Below the pieces are notes generated by a model. That model was not told the origin of the DNA and ran no database searches. It worked only from the letters and a program-made list of their open reading frames with translations. 64,000 nucleotides of DNA, taken from Meconema thalassinum (taxonomy: Eukaryota > Arthropoda > Insecta > Orthoptera > Tettigoniidae). The DNA is taken from contig OX336399.1 of NCBI GenBank assembly GCA_946902985.2, positions 161,178,411 to 161,242,410 of the forward strand, given 5' to 3'. Below, piece after piece: positions 46,201-52,829 of this stretch. Both the position numbers and the translations under genes were made by a program. The stretch's first letter is position 1. Each line of letters starts with the position of its first letter.

Positions 46201-46692
46201 TTGTATATGGACACGGACTCATTCATTTACCACATTCGCCACTGCAACCCCTATGACGTCATGAGGCAACATAGTGACTGGTTCGACACCTCTTGCTATA
46301 GCGCTGACAACGTGTTTCAGCTGCCCCTAAAAAACAAGAAGGAAATGGGCGTTTTAAAAGATGAATGCGGTGATTCCATTATGACGGAATTCGTAGGTTT
46401 GGCTTCAAAAATGTATGCTTACCGCACACTCGACTGTAAGGAAGCCAAAAGAGCAAAAGGTGTAGGTAGGGCAGTGGTAAAATCGCTACGTGTAGACGAT
46501 TACCTAGCGGTTTTACGCACTGGCAAAGCTATGTCTCATACACAGTGCAGGATACAATCCAGCAACCATCATTTGTATCTTGTGGAACAGAGAAAACGCA
46601 CCCTCGCCTCCATGGATAACAAGCGTGTGTGGGCTAATGACCTGCTCACCAGCCTGCCCTGGGGTTATAATCGCAAGGAAGAGAAGGTGTGA
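43246..46692 (+). CDS. polB: Protein-primed DNA polymerase B (Polinton PolB)
   Basis: 1,148 residues, the expected size, and the replicative polymerase of the element. A C2H2-like zinc finger lies at C294-C297 onward (HICDRCLQYF). The 3'-5' exonuclease motifs are Exo I D350-x-E352 (YADFEVL), Exo II N496-Y-D498 and Exo III Y641-x3-D645. Between Exo I and II sits a treble-clef endonuclease VII-like module (C445-x2-C448, DHSHFTGEFRG 461-471, CN 477-478). Polymerase motifs are A D741-x-NNLYG, B K887-x3-N-x2-YG, C YMDTDS (989-992) and KxY at K1055-Y1057. All catalytic residues are present. The start is the first ATG of the frame after the leader. The family initiates synthesis from a terminal protein. 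No separate terminal protein is recognised here, and it may be the N-terminal part of this polypeptide. Confidence 0.97.
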   Translation: MSFTAADTLTWVPLESCFKSRVCSGRVVNVSKSLIPKEFLESCFEIFKIEICTAQRLHTALKVNTELVCDFIYKKKDVEHKETFYICSKMQELFIAHNLEQWYETHVVNALLSKFDKLQQGPSGLALDKIHHLQINICHFNPLNAGSSYIKTPPAIASKKAVVNIENFDDECFLWAVAAYLQPAQDRHVNRPAKYKAKFDELKQTLNLTRVSFPMDLTEIHRFEQDNQDFSFMVYGLDGDEIVGPLYATKESKRHHIHLLYLSYGEVNHYCLIKSLSRLLSSQTSKHGHKTHICDRCLQYFTTPMLLERHRVDCVSQEAVRLILPQGDKAVLKFKDIHKRDTVPYVVYADFEVLTTLMAGCEPDPTISSTTPIQKHEPFAIGFNVVCAYDPTQSVYKYREGPDCAKWFLDELVKLADHVQELLDHPVPMSLSPEQQQQYEHAMTCHICEKPLISAEDTVRDHSHFTGEFRGAAHSKCNLNFPVPRFISVFFHNLANYDIQFLIRELGHVNKGSFTIIPQNHERFTALTWRLSNFSIRFLDSFKFMASSLDSLVNGLNEEELKNTRMHFNDPEQFQLCIRKGIFPYDFCNSWDVLKQRKLPPQYKFYSKLTRSTVSDEDYAHACQVWRVFGMKTLSEYALHYLKLDVLLLTDVFEKFRELCQHIYGLDPAHYYTSPGLSFDAALKYTQVELDLLTDVDMVLFFEKGIRGGFVSLNQRHAEANNVYMPDYSLDKPESYLMYYDMNNLYGYAMSQPLPYGKFAWLTDKQVSEFDVNMASQETGRGYVLEVDIAYPSSLYDEHADFPFCLEQMVPPDSKVKIEKLMGTLYNKNRYVLHIQMLVQCLAQGLVLKKIHRGISFAQRAWLEPYMRLNTEHRQMATQQFEIIFFKLMNNCIYGKSMENFRKYRDIKLVNVWEGRWGARRYIAKPNFKSIKIIDEDLATIEMSKTSVTMDKPIYLGQVILDFSKSIMYRFHYEFAKRHFEDVSLLYMDTDSFIYHIRHCNPYDVMRQHSDWFDTSCYSADNVFQLPLKNKKEMGVLKDECGDSIMTEFVGLASKMYAYRTLDCKEAKRAKGVGRAVVKSLRVDDYLAVLRTGKAMSHTQCRIQSSNHHLYLVEQRKRTLASMDNKRVWANDLLTSLPWGYNRKEEKV

Positions 46693-47788
46693 TTTCATTG
46701 TTTAATCGTTTATGGGACATGGCTTTTTGTAACTTGTAGATTTAGAATTTTGTAAATATTGGTTTCTGTCATTGTAAATAGTAGATTTTGTAAATAATGA
46801 CAACCCACTTGGACCTTTTGCTCTTTAAAAGTTCTATGCAACCTTATTTTTTTTAAATTTTTTGATTGGTAAATAGTTTGATTCTTTTAACGCTGTACAA
46901 AGTTGAGTTTTTTTGTAAATATGAAATAAGTAAGATTTTTAGTAACTTTAATAACTAGTATTTAATTATTTTTTATAATGTAAATGATAAACTAAAAAGT
47001 TCTTTTGGGATGAGTGTGCATGTCGAGAATGTGCTTTTGGGAATAAATAAAGTGGTTGTGTTTGTTCCCAAAGACAGGTGTGAATGTATGAGTGGAGAGA
47101 GAAAACTGGTGTGTATGATTGACCAGAGCAAACACGGTGAGGTAGGGTGGGTGGGTGGGGAGGGGGGTAAATGGTCACTTATATACTCATTTTGTTTTAA
47201 ATAGTTTAGTTTTTTCATTGAAATGTGGCAGTCAATAGACATTATTTTTGTAAAAACAGTCTTACCTGCAGTAGTCGTAGACCTCGACGTTTCTCCAAAC
47301 ACCCATAAACTCACTGCAGCATCGTCATGGTCATGCACTTGCATCAACATCATTGTCAAATCTCAACTTTCGACATACACCAAATGGAAAAATGTGAAAA
47401 CAGCAAAATGGAAAATCCATGTTTCCATATCACCAAAAACGCAAAACTTAAAACGGACATTTTTAAAAACTGGAAATGGGCATGTGTGAAATTTGAAAAT
47501 TCAAAAAACTTTAAACAGACATTGTTTAAAAAGTGTCATCAACAAACTGGAAAAATCCATATCATCAAAAACGTTAAACTTGAAACGAACTTTTTCAAAA
47601 ACTGTAAATTGCAAATTGGCAAAATGGCAATGCGTGAAATGTGTAAAATGAAAAAATCAGCCATCAACATCACGATTTCTTAAAAATAAAAAACACAAAA
47701 CATCGTGCTCTAGTAAACCTTTGTTTTTATTTCATAGTGAATTGACAAAAGAAAAATAGAACACAAACAAATCCCAATTCCTCACTCC
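46693..47788. other. Polinton intergenic region with degenerate A/K-rich repeats
   Basis: Separates the converging polB and PLA2-like genes. An AATAAA at 47043 could serve polB, and TTTATT at 47726-47731 is the reverse signal for the leftward genes. 47395-47670 holds three or four degenerate copies of a unit of about 50 bp around AAAACTTAAAACGGACATTTTT. A 118-residue frame over it (47327-47683, with FKN-x-K motifs) may be only a product of the repeats. Confidence 0.5.
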
Positions 47789-48247
47789 TCAATGTTTATG
47801 TCCATGCATCATCAACTTTCCTTTCATAGCACTCATGACAATCAGGGCTGCCATCCTTTCACCCACTGAGGCATCACTGGATGTGAAACGTTGTTTAGCT
47901 TTCTTTAATAACAATTTATCGGCCACATGTCTTAAACCAGGATGACTATGGCGATAAGAAAGGCCATGTTCCTTGCACGCTTGATCCAAAAGATTAATGG
48001 GTACATCACCACGTTGTAAACGTTTTTCGAGACGAGTTCCAGGGCCGCAAAAACGATAACCTGGAAGATGGATTTCAAAAGGTAGGTATTGAATCACTTT
48101 GTCAATGACGCCATTACCAGTACAGGTCTGGCATATCCTTTTCCATCGATGGTAAAAAGGTTTGGTCTTCCTCCTCCTCTGTGGACGATGTTTGTGTTTG
48201 TTGTTGTTGCTTTTTCTCGCCATGACACTCGTGGAATGATTCAACAA
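47789..48247 (-). CDS. Phospholipase A2-like Polinton protein
   Basis: 152 residues. A basic N-terminus (RRRKTK) precedes a domain like the PLA2 region of parvovirus VP1: the calcium loop YRFCGPG (65-70), GDVPINLLDQACKEHGLSY (80-98) and a later AD (109-110). H94 of the catalytic His-Asp pair is kept but the next residue, normally D, is G95, so hydrolysis is doubtful. The C-terminus (SDASVGERMAALIV) matches proteins I recall from insect Polintons. In virus particles such a domain breaches endosomal membranes. A role here is inference. The first 45 codons overlap the 3' end of the next gene upstream in another frame, so the true start may be M9, M1 or reached by frameshift. Confidence 0.7.
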   Translation of the reverse strand: MLNHSTSVMARKSNNNKHKHRPQRRRKTKPFYHRWKRICQTCTGNGVIDKVIQYLPFEIHLPGYRFCGPGTRLEKRLQRGDVPINLLDQACKEHGLSYRHSHPGLRHVADKLLLKKAKQRFTSSDASVGERMAALIVMSAMKGKLMMHGHKH

Positions 48248-48566
48248 AGTCTTTACATGGACTTTTATGACAGTGATACAGTTTCACTAGCTGGCAAGTC
48301 GCACACTGACGCATAGACGGTATTTTTGCCATGGCTTCTTGCTTATGGTGATCGTAATCCGTACAGGGTTGCAATTCACTCAACACAGGGTCTTGAGTCC
48401 ATGATTTTGGTACATGTTGCCAGATTTCTTTCACTGCGTTGGCGGCCACATAATAAATGAACGACTTGGGCAGCGCCAAGAGTTCCTCTTTGGTAAAACT
48501 GTCTAGTTTCTTTTTGCACACAAAGAACTTGCCGATGGCTTTGTCCGTAGCATTGCCTTTCTCCAT
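48114..48566 (-). CDS. Cys/His-rich Polinton protein of unknown function
   Basis: 150 residues, not recognised. Residues 1-60 are helical in character. A C-x2-C, H-x-H and CxxxH-rich stretch (QCATCQLVKLYHCHKSPC, then FHECH, about residues 87-115) could bind zinc. A Q-run and acidic run (TSSTEEEEDQ) follow. It overlaps the PLA2-like frame by 134 bases. The two might be one gene broken by a frameshift, since the PLA2-like frame has an open, basic and repetitive start in the overlap. Confidence 0.55.
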   Translation of the reverse strand: MEKGNATDKAIGKFFVCKKKLDSFTKEELLALPKSFIYYVAANAVKEIWQHVPKSWTQDPVLSELQPCTDYDHHKQEAMAKIPSMRQCATCQLVKLYHCHKSPCKDFVESFHECHGEKKQQQQTQTSSTEEEEDQTFLPSMEKDMPDLYW

Positions 48567-48587
48567 GGTATCACGTGCTGTAGATGT

Positions 48588-49166
48588 TTACACGTCGCTT
48601 GTAGAAATCTCACTGACGTCATTCACAGGTAAATCTTGAGTTATAATTTTTTTCAACAACTCCCAGCAGGCATGAGTGGTTAACCAATGAAAGAGATGCC
48701 ACGCATGCGATAGGGCTGTATGGGTAATGTTGCCACAGGAACAAGTATCCATGAGCGTTTGCAGGGAGGGGCAGCCCAACTCCATGAGGTCGATACATTG
48801 GCAGTAAGACGCCAAAAATGGTTGCAACCATTGCCGTTTTTCATTACCTTTCACAAATACCACATTGGCCGAGGACAAGTGTGCTTTCATAACCACATCC
48901 AAATATTTATAGGAAATGGTTCCCTGATTCCAGTCTAGTTGCCTATGATTTTCAATCCACTGGGTTTGTTTACGGTCTTTTTCACACAACAAATCAAAAG
49001 CATGGGGTGGTTTAAATAGCAAATGCGTAGCTTGTGATATCCAAAACGTGGTACAATCGATCACGGCCACTTGTTTAAATATAAATTTGTTGTCACCAAT
49101 TTTAAACCCTTGGCAATCCACAATGAGTGTGCGCAACATGTTGACGCTTGTCTGGACCAAGTTCAA
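48588..49166 (-). CDS. Conserved Polinton accessory protein, unknown function
   Basis: 192 residues. Features are an N-terminal LIVDCQGFKIGDNKFIFKQ and VAVIDC, then FKPPHAFDLL, LDWNQGTISY, ANVVFVKGNEKRQWLQPF and a late CGNITHTALSHAW stretch. I recall invertebrate proteins with this DCQGF to FVKG-EK pattern, but no function. The acidic residues in the first strand and the overall spacing could fit an RNase H-like or DEDD nuclease fold, which is only a guess. It lies 21 bases upstream of the Cys/His-rich gene and is read in the same direction. Confidence 0.6.
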   Translation of the reverse strand: MNLVQTSVNMLRTLIVDCQGFKIGDNKFIFKQVAVIDCTTFWISQATHLLFKPPHAFDLLCEKDRKQTQWIENHRQLDWNQGTISYKYLDVVMKAHLSSANVVFVKGNEKRQWLQPFLASYCQCIDLMELGCPSLQTLMDTCSCGNITHTALSHAWHLFHWLTTHACWELLKKIITQDLPVNDVSEISTSDV

Positions 49167-49283
49167 CTGACGACTGACTGACGATCAGGTGTGATCATGG
49201 CATGGACTTACCTGCCATGCTAGTTCCAAAAAAGAAGGTTAGGGTAGGACAGAGGCAAAAGCAAAAAAATAAGAATTTAAGAA

Positions 49284-49820
49284 TTACATCATTTTATTAT
49301 CATTACACGTCTTACAGGCCTTTGTCATTTTGGGATAAGGACGATAGCAACTGATACAACAATATAGTCTCTTGTGTTTGTAACGTCCATAACACCGATG
49401 ATGTCCCAATGTCTCTAAACTAGGTGTTTTTGATGGTGAGCTGCTCACCGAAGCACCATGGATACCATACGGCCCACATGTATCGTAACTTGTATTTTTT
49501 TCATCACCCAGTGACACAAGTGAGGGATAGCTTGAATGACAGGGTATATTTCCCACTTCCATTCTACACAGGTAGGGGCAGGTGGGTGACCAGCGCTGAT
49601 GTTCCTGCATGGGTTCATCGCCCTCCTGCCATTGGTCTATGATGATGGGACAAAAGGCACATTTCACTTCATCTCTTGTTTTTAAATAGTAGAATCCAGC
49701 GGCCGCCAAGGCTTGAGGGTTTATGAAAGGCACTGGCCACGTGGCAAAAGTCTTGAAACGTTGTTCCTCAGAGTTTAAATTCATGGATGTAACGTCTCTT
49801 GAGGCTTTAAAGCAAGACAT
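49284..49820 (-). CDS. BIR-domain protein (IAP-like) captured by the Polinton
   Basis: 178 residues with one clear baculoviral IAP repeat at about 20-85: R21, F-x3-WP (W28-P29), LAAAGFYYLK (G42), zinc ligands C54-x2-C57-x16-H74-x6-C81, and QWQEGDEP before H74. The C-terminal part is variable, then Cys-rich (CYGRYKHKRLYCCISC, ACKTC), but does not match the RING pattern well. BIR proteins block caspases and delay apoptosis. In large insect DNA viruses such genes keep infected cells alive. A similar role here is inference. It is placed between the capsid gene and the unknown gene in the leftward block. Confidence 0.85.
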   Translation of the reverse strand: MSCFKASRDVTSMNLNSEEQRFKTFATWPVPFINPQALAAAGFYYLKTRDEVKCAFCPIIIDQWQEGDEPMQEHQRWSPTCPYLCRMEVGNIPCHSSYPSLVSLGDEKNTSYDTCGPYGIHGASVSSSPSKTPSLETLGHHRCYGRYKHKRLYCCISCYRPYPKMTKACKTCNDNKMM

Positions 49821-49853
49821 GACTGAGCGGCTTGACGTGGGATGACCTGTTAT

Positions 49854-51068
49854 TTATACACTCGTCACTTGGTTGGATAGTGGATAATAGTTGACTTGTT
49901 TGTGATGAATAATTAAACAGTAGGCCGTCGTATTGGCTGGTACATTGTCATGCGTTTCAAAATCTAGTCGAATGTCGATATTGGATGGCTTGACAGACTC
50001 TTCCAGGTAAGAACAGTCAAAGACAATCAGTGATGCTCTTGCCTTAAACGCTTGGGGTAGTAGTATGGGGCCGTTCTCTTTTTGATAATAAGACCATCGA
50101 AATTTAGAAAACAAGTCGTACAGGGGGCCAAACTTATTTTTTGAAAAATCCAAATCCAGTCCTTCATAGGGAAACACAGCTCCGTTGAGGAAAAGACGTG
50201 CATTTCTCAATTGCAGGTGATGAAATTGCGTGGCATCTTTGGTTTGTTGATACTTGCGACTCGTTTGAAATCCCACGATCAGGTAGAGAGGTCTCTCTGT
50301 ATAGCGAGCTGTTTTTACAGACCAACTGTGTGTGTTGGTGGTGGGCAATAGCGGATACTCATGGAGTGCCCAGCTTCTAAATTCCATGGGTAGAGGCATA
50401 TCTCTCTTTACCATTTTGAGTATGTCCAGTTTTTTGCTATCTTCGAGGGTCACATGGGGGACTTTCCATAGCAAGCGTTGTAGTTGAATTTTTGAATCGA
50501 TGGGGGCATTGTCGGCTCCCTTGAGTGCATTATTATCACTCCTGTCTCTCACTAGGTAAAGCACTTGCCTTGCGTTAACCACAATGCGTTGGTGATCTTC
50601 GGCAAAGCCTAGAACCAGTTTAAGAGGTAAATATCCAGTAAAGGTCCCATTGGTGTGTACCATCCAGTCATTGGTCGAGTCAGGACACCAACCTGCCATG
50701 CAAAGTGTTTTACCTTCTTCCTCACTATAAGAGGGGTATAGTTTCATGACACTGGAAATGCCCACATTTCGAGTGCTATCCACCATGATATCGTTAATGA
50801 CATACCGCACTTCAGAAAACAGAAAGGCCAAACCATGGTTGGCCAACTTGGATGTGGTGGGTGTAGAGCCATCGGCTTTGGTGAGCCGACCTTCAATCTG
50901 AATAACACTTTCATGCGGTAGGGTGTAAATATCTTGGTTGTTGATAACAAATTGAATTTCATCATTGTTATTGAGTCCAGGTGTTTGAGCTTGATAGGAA
51001 TGGAGATCAATTCTTACCACTCCTGGTTGCTCCTCGATGTGATTCGCTATCTCTAGGATAGAATTCAT
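49854..51068 (-). CDS. Major capsid protein (double jelly-roll, Polinton PY type)
   Basis: 404 residues. Motifs typical of Polinton major capsid proteins: an N-terminal helix (MNSILEIANHIEE), VIQIEGRLTKADG, FLFSEVRYVINDIMVDSTRN, SYSEEEGKTLCMAGW, YLPLKLVLGFAEDH and a C-terminal DIRLDFETHDNVP. The family folds as a double jelly roll and forms trimeric hexons. I infer that from family knowledge and cannot see the fold in sequence. It starts 124 bases after the minor capsid gene ends and is transcribed in the same direction, so the two structural genes form one block. The frame is intact. Confidence 0.88.
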   Translation of the reverse strand: MNSILEIANHIEEQPGVVRIDLHSYQAQTPGLNNNDEIQFVINNQDIYTLPHESVIQIEGRLTKADGSTPTTSKLANHGLAFLFSEVRYVINDIMVDSTRNVGISSVMKLYPSYSEEEGKTLCMAGWCPDSTNDWMVHTNGTFTGYLPLKLVLGFAEDHQRIVVNARQVLYLVRDRSDNNALKGADNAPIDSKIQLQRLLWKVPHVTLEDSKKLDILKMVKRDMPLPMEFRSWALHEYPLLPTTNTHSWSVKTARYTERPLYLIVGFQTSRKYQQTKDATQFHHLQLRNARLFLNGAVFPYEGLDLDFSKNKFGPLYDLFSKFRWSYYQKENGPILLPQAFKARASLIVFDCSYLEESVKPSNIDIRLDFETHDNVPANTTAYCLIIHHKQVNYYPLSNQVTSV

Positions 51069-51195
51069 TATGAGGGTTGACGTGGTAACCCAAATGCTGT
51101 AAAATCTGCTTGCCTTGAGATGTTAACGTGTATTCACGTGGCAAACAACTAACACTATTCCTAGACGGTGTTGTTGCTTTATACACAAATTTCAT
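51007..51195 (-). CDS. Small overlapping ORF between the capsid genes
   Basis: 62 residues, not recognised. Its ATG overlaps the stop of the minor capsid gene (ATGA at 51192-51195), and its 3' end overlaps the first 62 bases of the major capsid gene. The sequence is basic and includes LTSQGKQILQHLGYH. The ATGA arrangement suggests coupled or leaky translation, but a chance frame in a 124-base gap cannot be excluded. Confidence 0.35.
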   Translation of the reverse strand: MKFVYKATTPSRNSVSCLPREYTLTSQGKQILQHLGYHVNPHNEFYPRDSESHRGATRSGKN

Positions 51196-51914
51196 AGTGG
51201 CTTTAGCACCAACTTGTAAGTCACTGGTGTGGTAGAATCTAGATCAATGAGTTGTTGATCTCTATTGATCAGTCTTAATGTTATATTACTAAGACTATCG
51301 ACAGCCACAGCATGAAAAAGCACCACTGGAGGGTTTTCACGAATAATATACCCATTGGGCGATGTCACAATAAAGTCATAAAGCGAATGCGATGGTTCCT
51401 GATTGGTGTACACTTGGCTAATAATATTACACGTCACCGACACATGATGGTCCTCAATGAATTTCACTTCATGGTCCGATTCATGTTTTTTGTTGGGCTC
51501 CAACACACGTGGTTTAAATCCTAGTAATGGGCCAATGGAATCGGGGTGTGTTTTAAAGTCAATGTTGAAGGTAGAGAAAATACTGCAACGATGAGTGTTG
51601 GTATTTCCTACAAGTTCAAACTTGTGCGTTCCGTCGAGAAATGACTTTAAACCATATTGATTGATCAACACCACATAAATGTGTTCATAAATATCATCGA
51701 TCGTGTATCCACCAGAGTTCAGGGTGAGCACAGAATCATCATAGTAAAACTTGTTGTTCACATTTTCACGTATGTTGTATATTCGATTGTACGTTTCAAG
51801 AGAAACAAGTCCTAAACCATAGGGTTTTTCACTCAATTCGATAGGCGGGTAAAAGTCTAGGCTGACTTCAGGTCCACGTCCATGCACTGTAAACGTTTTA
51901 CTTTCTGCCGACAT
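51192..51914 (-). CDS. Minor capsid protein (penton-like, Polinton PX type)
   Basis: 240 residues. It has the pattern of Polinton minor capsid proteins: FYPPIELSEKPYGLGLVSLE, TYNRIYNIRENVNNKFYY, GGYTIDDIYEHI, FELVGNTNTHRC, DSIGPLLGF and a beta-rich C-terminus ending YKLVLKPL. The family forms a single jelly roll at capsid vertices. The start ATG is at 51914, 17 bases within the end of the protease gene (51898). Intact. Confidence 0.85.
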   Translation of the reverse strand: MSAESKTFTVHGRGPEVSLDFYPPIELSEKPYGLGLVSLETYNRIYNIRENVNNKFYYDDSVLTLNSGGYTIDDIYEHIYVVLINQYGLKSFLDGTHKFELVGNTNTHRCSIFSTFNIDFKTHPDSIGPLLGFKPRVLEPNKKHESDHEVKFIEDHHVSVTCNIISQVYTNQEPSHSLYDFIVTSPNGYIIRENPPVVLFHAVAVDSLSNITLRLINRDQQLIDLDSTTPVTYKLVLKPL

Positions 51915-52497
51915 ACTGGTGGCGTTTTAGCTTATGCTGCGTCTTATATAAAAAAATTAAACACAAACGTCCACACTGTTGGCTGTTAAACGTTTGCTCT
52001 CGTTTCACATTATAATATATCTTGATCCTGTTTCCAAAATAGGTCACTAGTTCCATGGGCGGGGGCAAATTCCCAAAACTGTCAAAGTACCATACCGTGG
52101 ATCCCTCTTTGACATAAGCTACATAATGCGTTCCTGGTCCTCGGTGATCATCCAAATTGACAACAGCACATTCCTGTTTCCAGGGTCGTGGGGGTAATTG
52201 GTTTCGCATAAACACACCTCGAAAATGAGAAAGCTTTAGTTGTTTAGCATAGCTTTCCACTTGTTGATGCGTCAGGGCATGTTTCGCTATGGCTGAGGTT
52301 ATTATTTTTTTTTTTTTAATATTTCGAAATGGTGAAATCCCAAATCCTTGTTGATAAAAGGCTGGCTTTAAATTGGCATTTCTAGCCCCCATGGCAATCG
52401 CTTCCATCGTTTCATTGTGTCGCTGACTTTCTTTGAGTTGTTGCTTGCCCTGCTGCGCGGCTTTAATGGTTTTCGCCACTGCACTGGCACCGCCCAA
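51898..52497 (-). CDS. Adenovirus-like maturation cysteine protease, with N-terminal pX-like tail
   Basis: About 199 residues from 52497, which is a TTG, not an ATG, so this end is only where the frame opens after a stop. Residues 1-40 (GGASAVAKTIKAAQQGKQQ, ESQRHNETMEAIAMG) belong to a pX-like hydrophobic/basic protein that starts upstream at 52788 in the same frame. The protease part begins about residue 70: FRGVFMRNQLPP, catalytic H124 (GTHYVAY), D139 (WYFDSFG), a Q in the oxyanion region and C175 (QQCGRLC). It would cleave capsid precursors. An ATG within the frame (M31, M36) could give a shorter protease. Fold and triad are those of adenain (C5/C63-like clan). Confidence 0.85.
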   Translation of the reverse strand: MGGASAVAKTIKAAQQGKQQLKESQRHNETMEAIAMGARNANLKPAFYQQGFGISPFRNIKKKKIITSAIAKHALTHQQVESYAKQLKLSHFRGVFMRNQLPPRPWKQECAVVNLDDHRGPGTHYVAYVKEGSTVWYFDSFGNLPPPMELVTYFGNRIKIYYNVKREQTFNSQQCGRLCLIFLYKTQHKLKRHQYVGRK

Positions 52498-52500
52498 AAG

Positions 52501-52503
52501 TTA
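52501..52503 (-). other. In-frame TAA splitting the pX-like/protease frame
   Basis: On the minus strand the codons read GGT TAA CTT TTG GGC. The frame is open on both sides, for 95 codons upstream and 200 downstream. Confidence 0.85.
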
Positions 52504-52788
52504 ACCCAGAGCAGCCAAACCAGCAAATAATGCAGGTAAAAATCCAGCTCGTTTTGGGACGGGAATCACTCGCCCTTGGTTTGAAACCTGTCGCCGACGT
52601 TTTGGAATAACATGTCTCTGTGCTGCTCGAAGGGCTTTCCTTATGGTCAATACATTATTTTTTCTTTTTTTCTTTCGCAAGGGCTTGTCCTCGAATGTTG
52701 TAAGCCCAGGCTTTGCCAAGGACAAAGTCCTTTTTTTAGTCTTTCTCACTGCATACCTTTGTTTCACCATGATGATAATGACCCACAA
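52501..52788 (-). CDS. Basic pX/mu-like N-terminal segment, separated from the protease by a stop
   Basis: 95 residues. Strongly basic (KPLRKKKRKNN, PKRRRQ), then a hydrophobic turn-rich end (KRAGFLPALFAGLAALG) that meets TAA at 52501-52503. Immediately after the stop the same frame goes on LLGGASAVAKTIKAA, which in related Polinton and adenovirus pX-type proteins is continuous with the preceding segment (ALGSL-GGA). The stop therefore looks like a point mutation of a serine codon, or a readthrough or processing site. Initiation may be at 52770 (second ATG) rather than 52788. Confidence 0.65.
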   Translation of the reverse strand: MWVIIIMVKQRYAVRKTKKRTLSLAKPGLTTFEDKPLRKKKRKNNVLTIRKALRAAQRHVIPKRRRQVSNQGRVIPVPKRAGFLPALFAGLAALG

Positions 52789-52829
52789 CCTTTCACAAGA
52801 AAGTTTAAATCACAACTAACGTCAGATGG

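Noticed and set aside
46973..47359. 128-codon minus-strand frame in the Polinton gap
   Set aside because: Overlaps another frame (46966-47178) and shows no motif. Kept only as unexplained non-coding.
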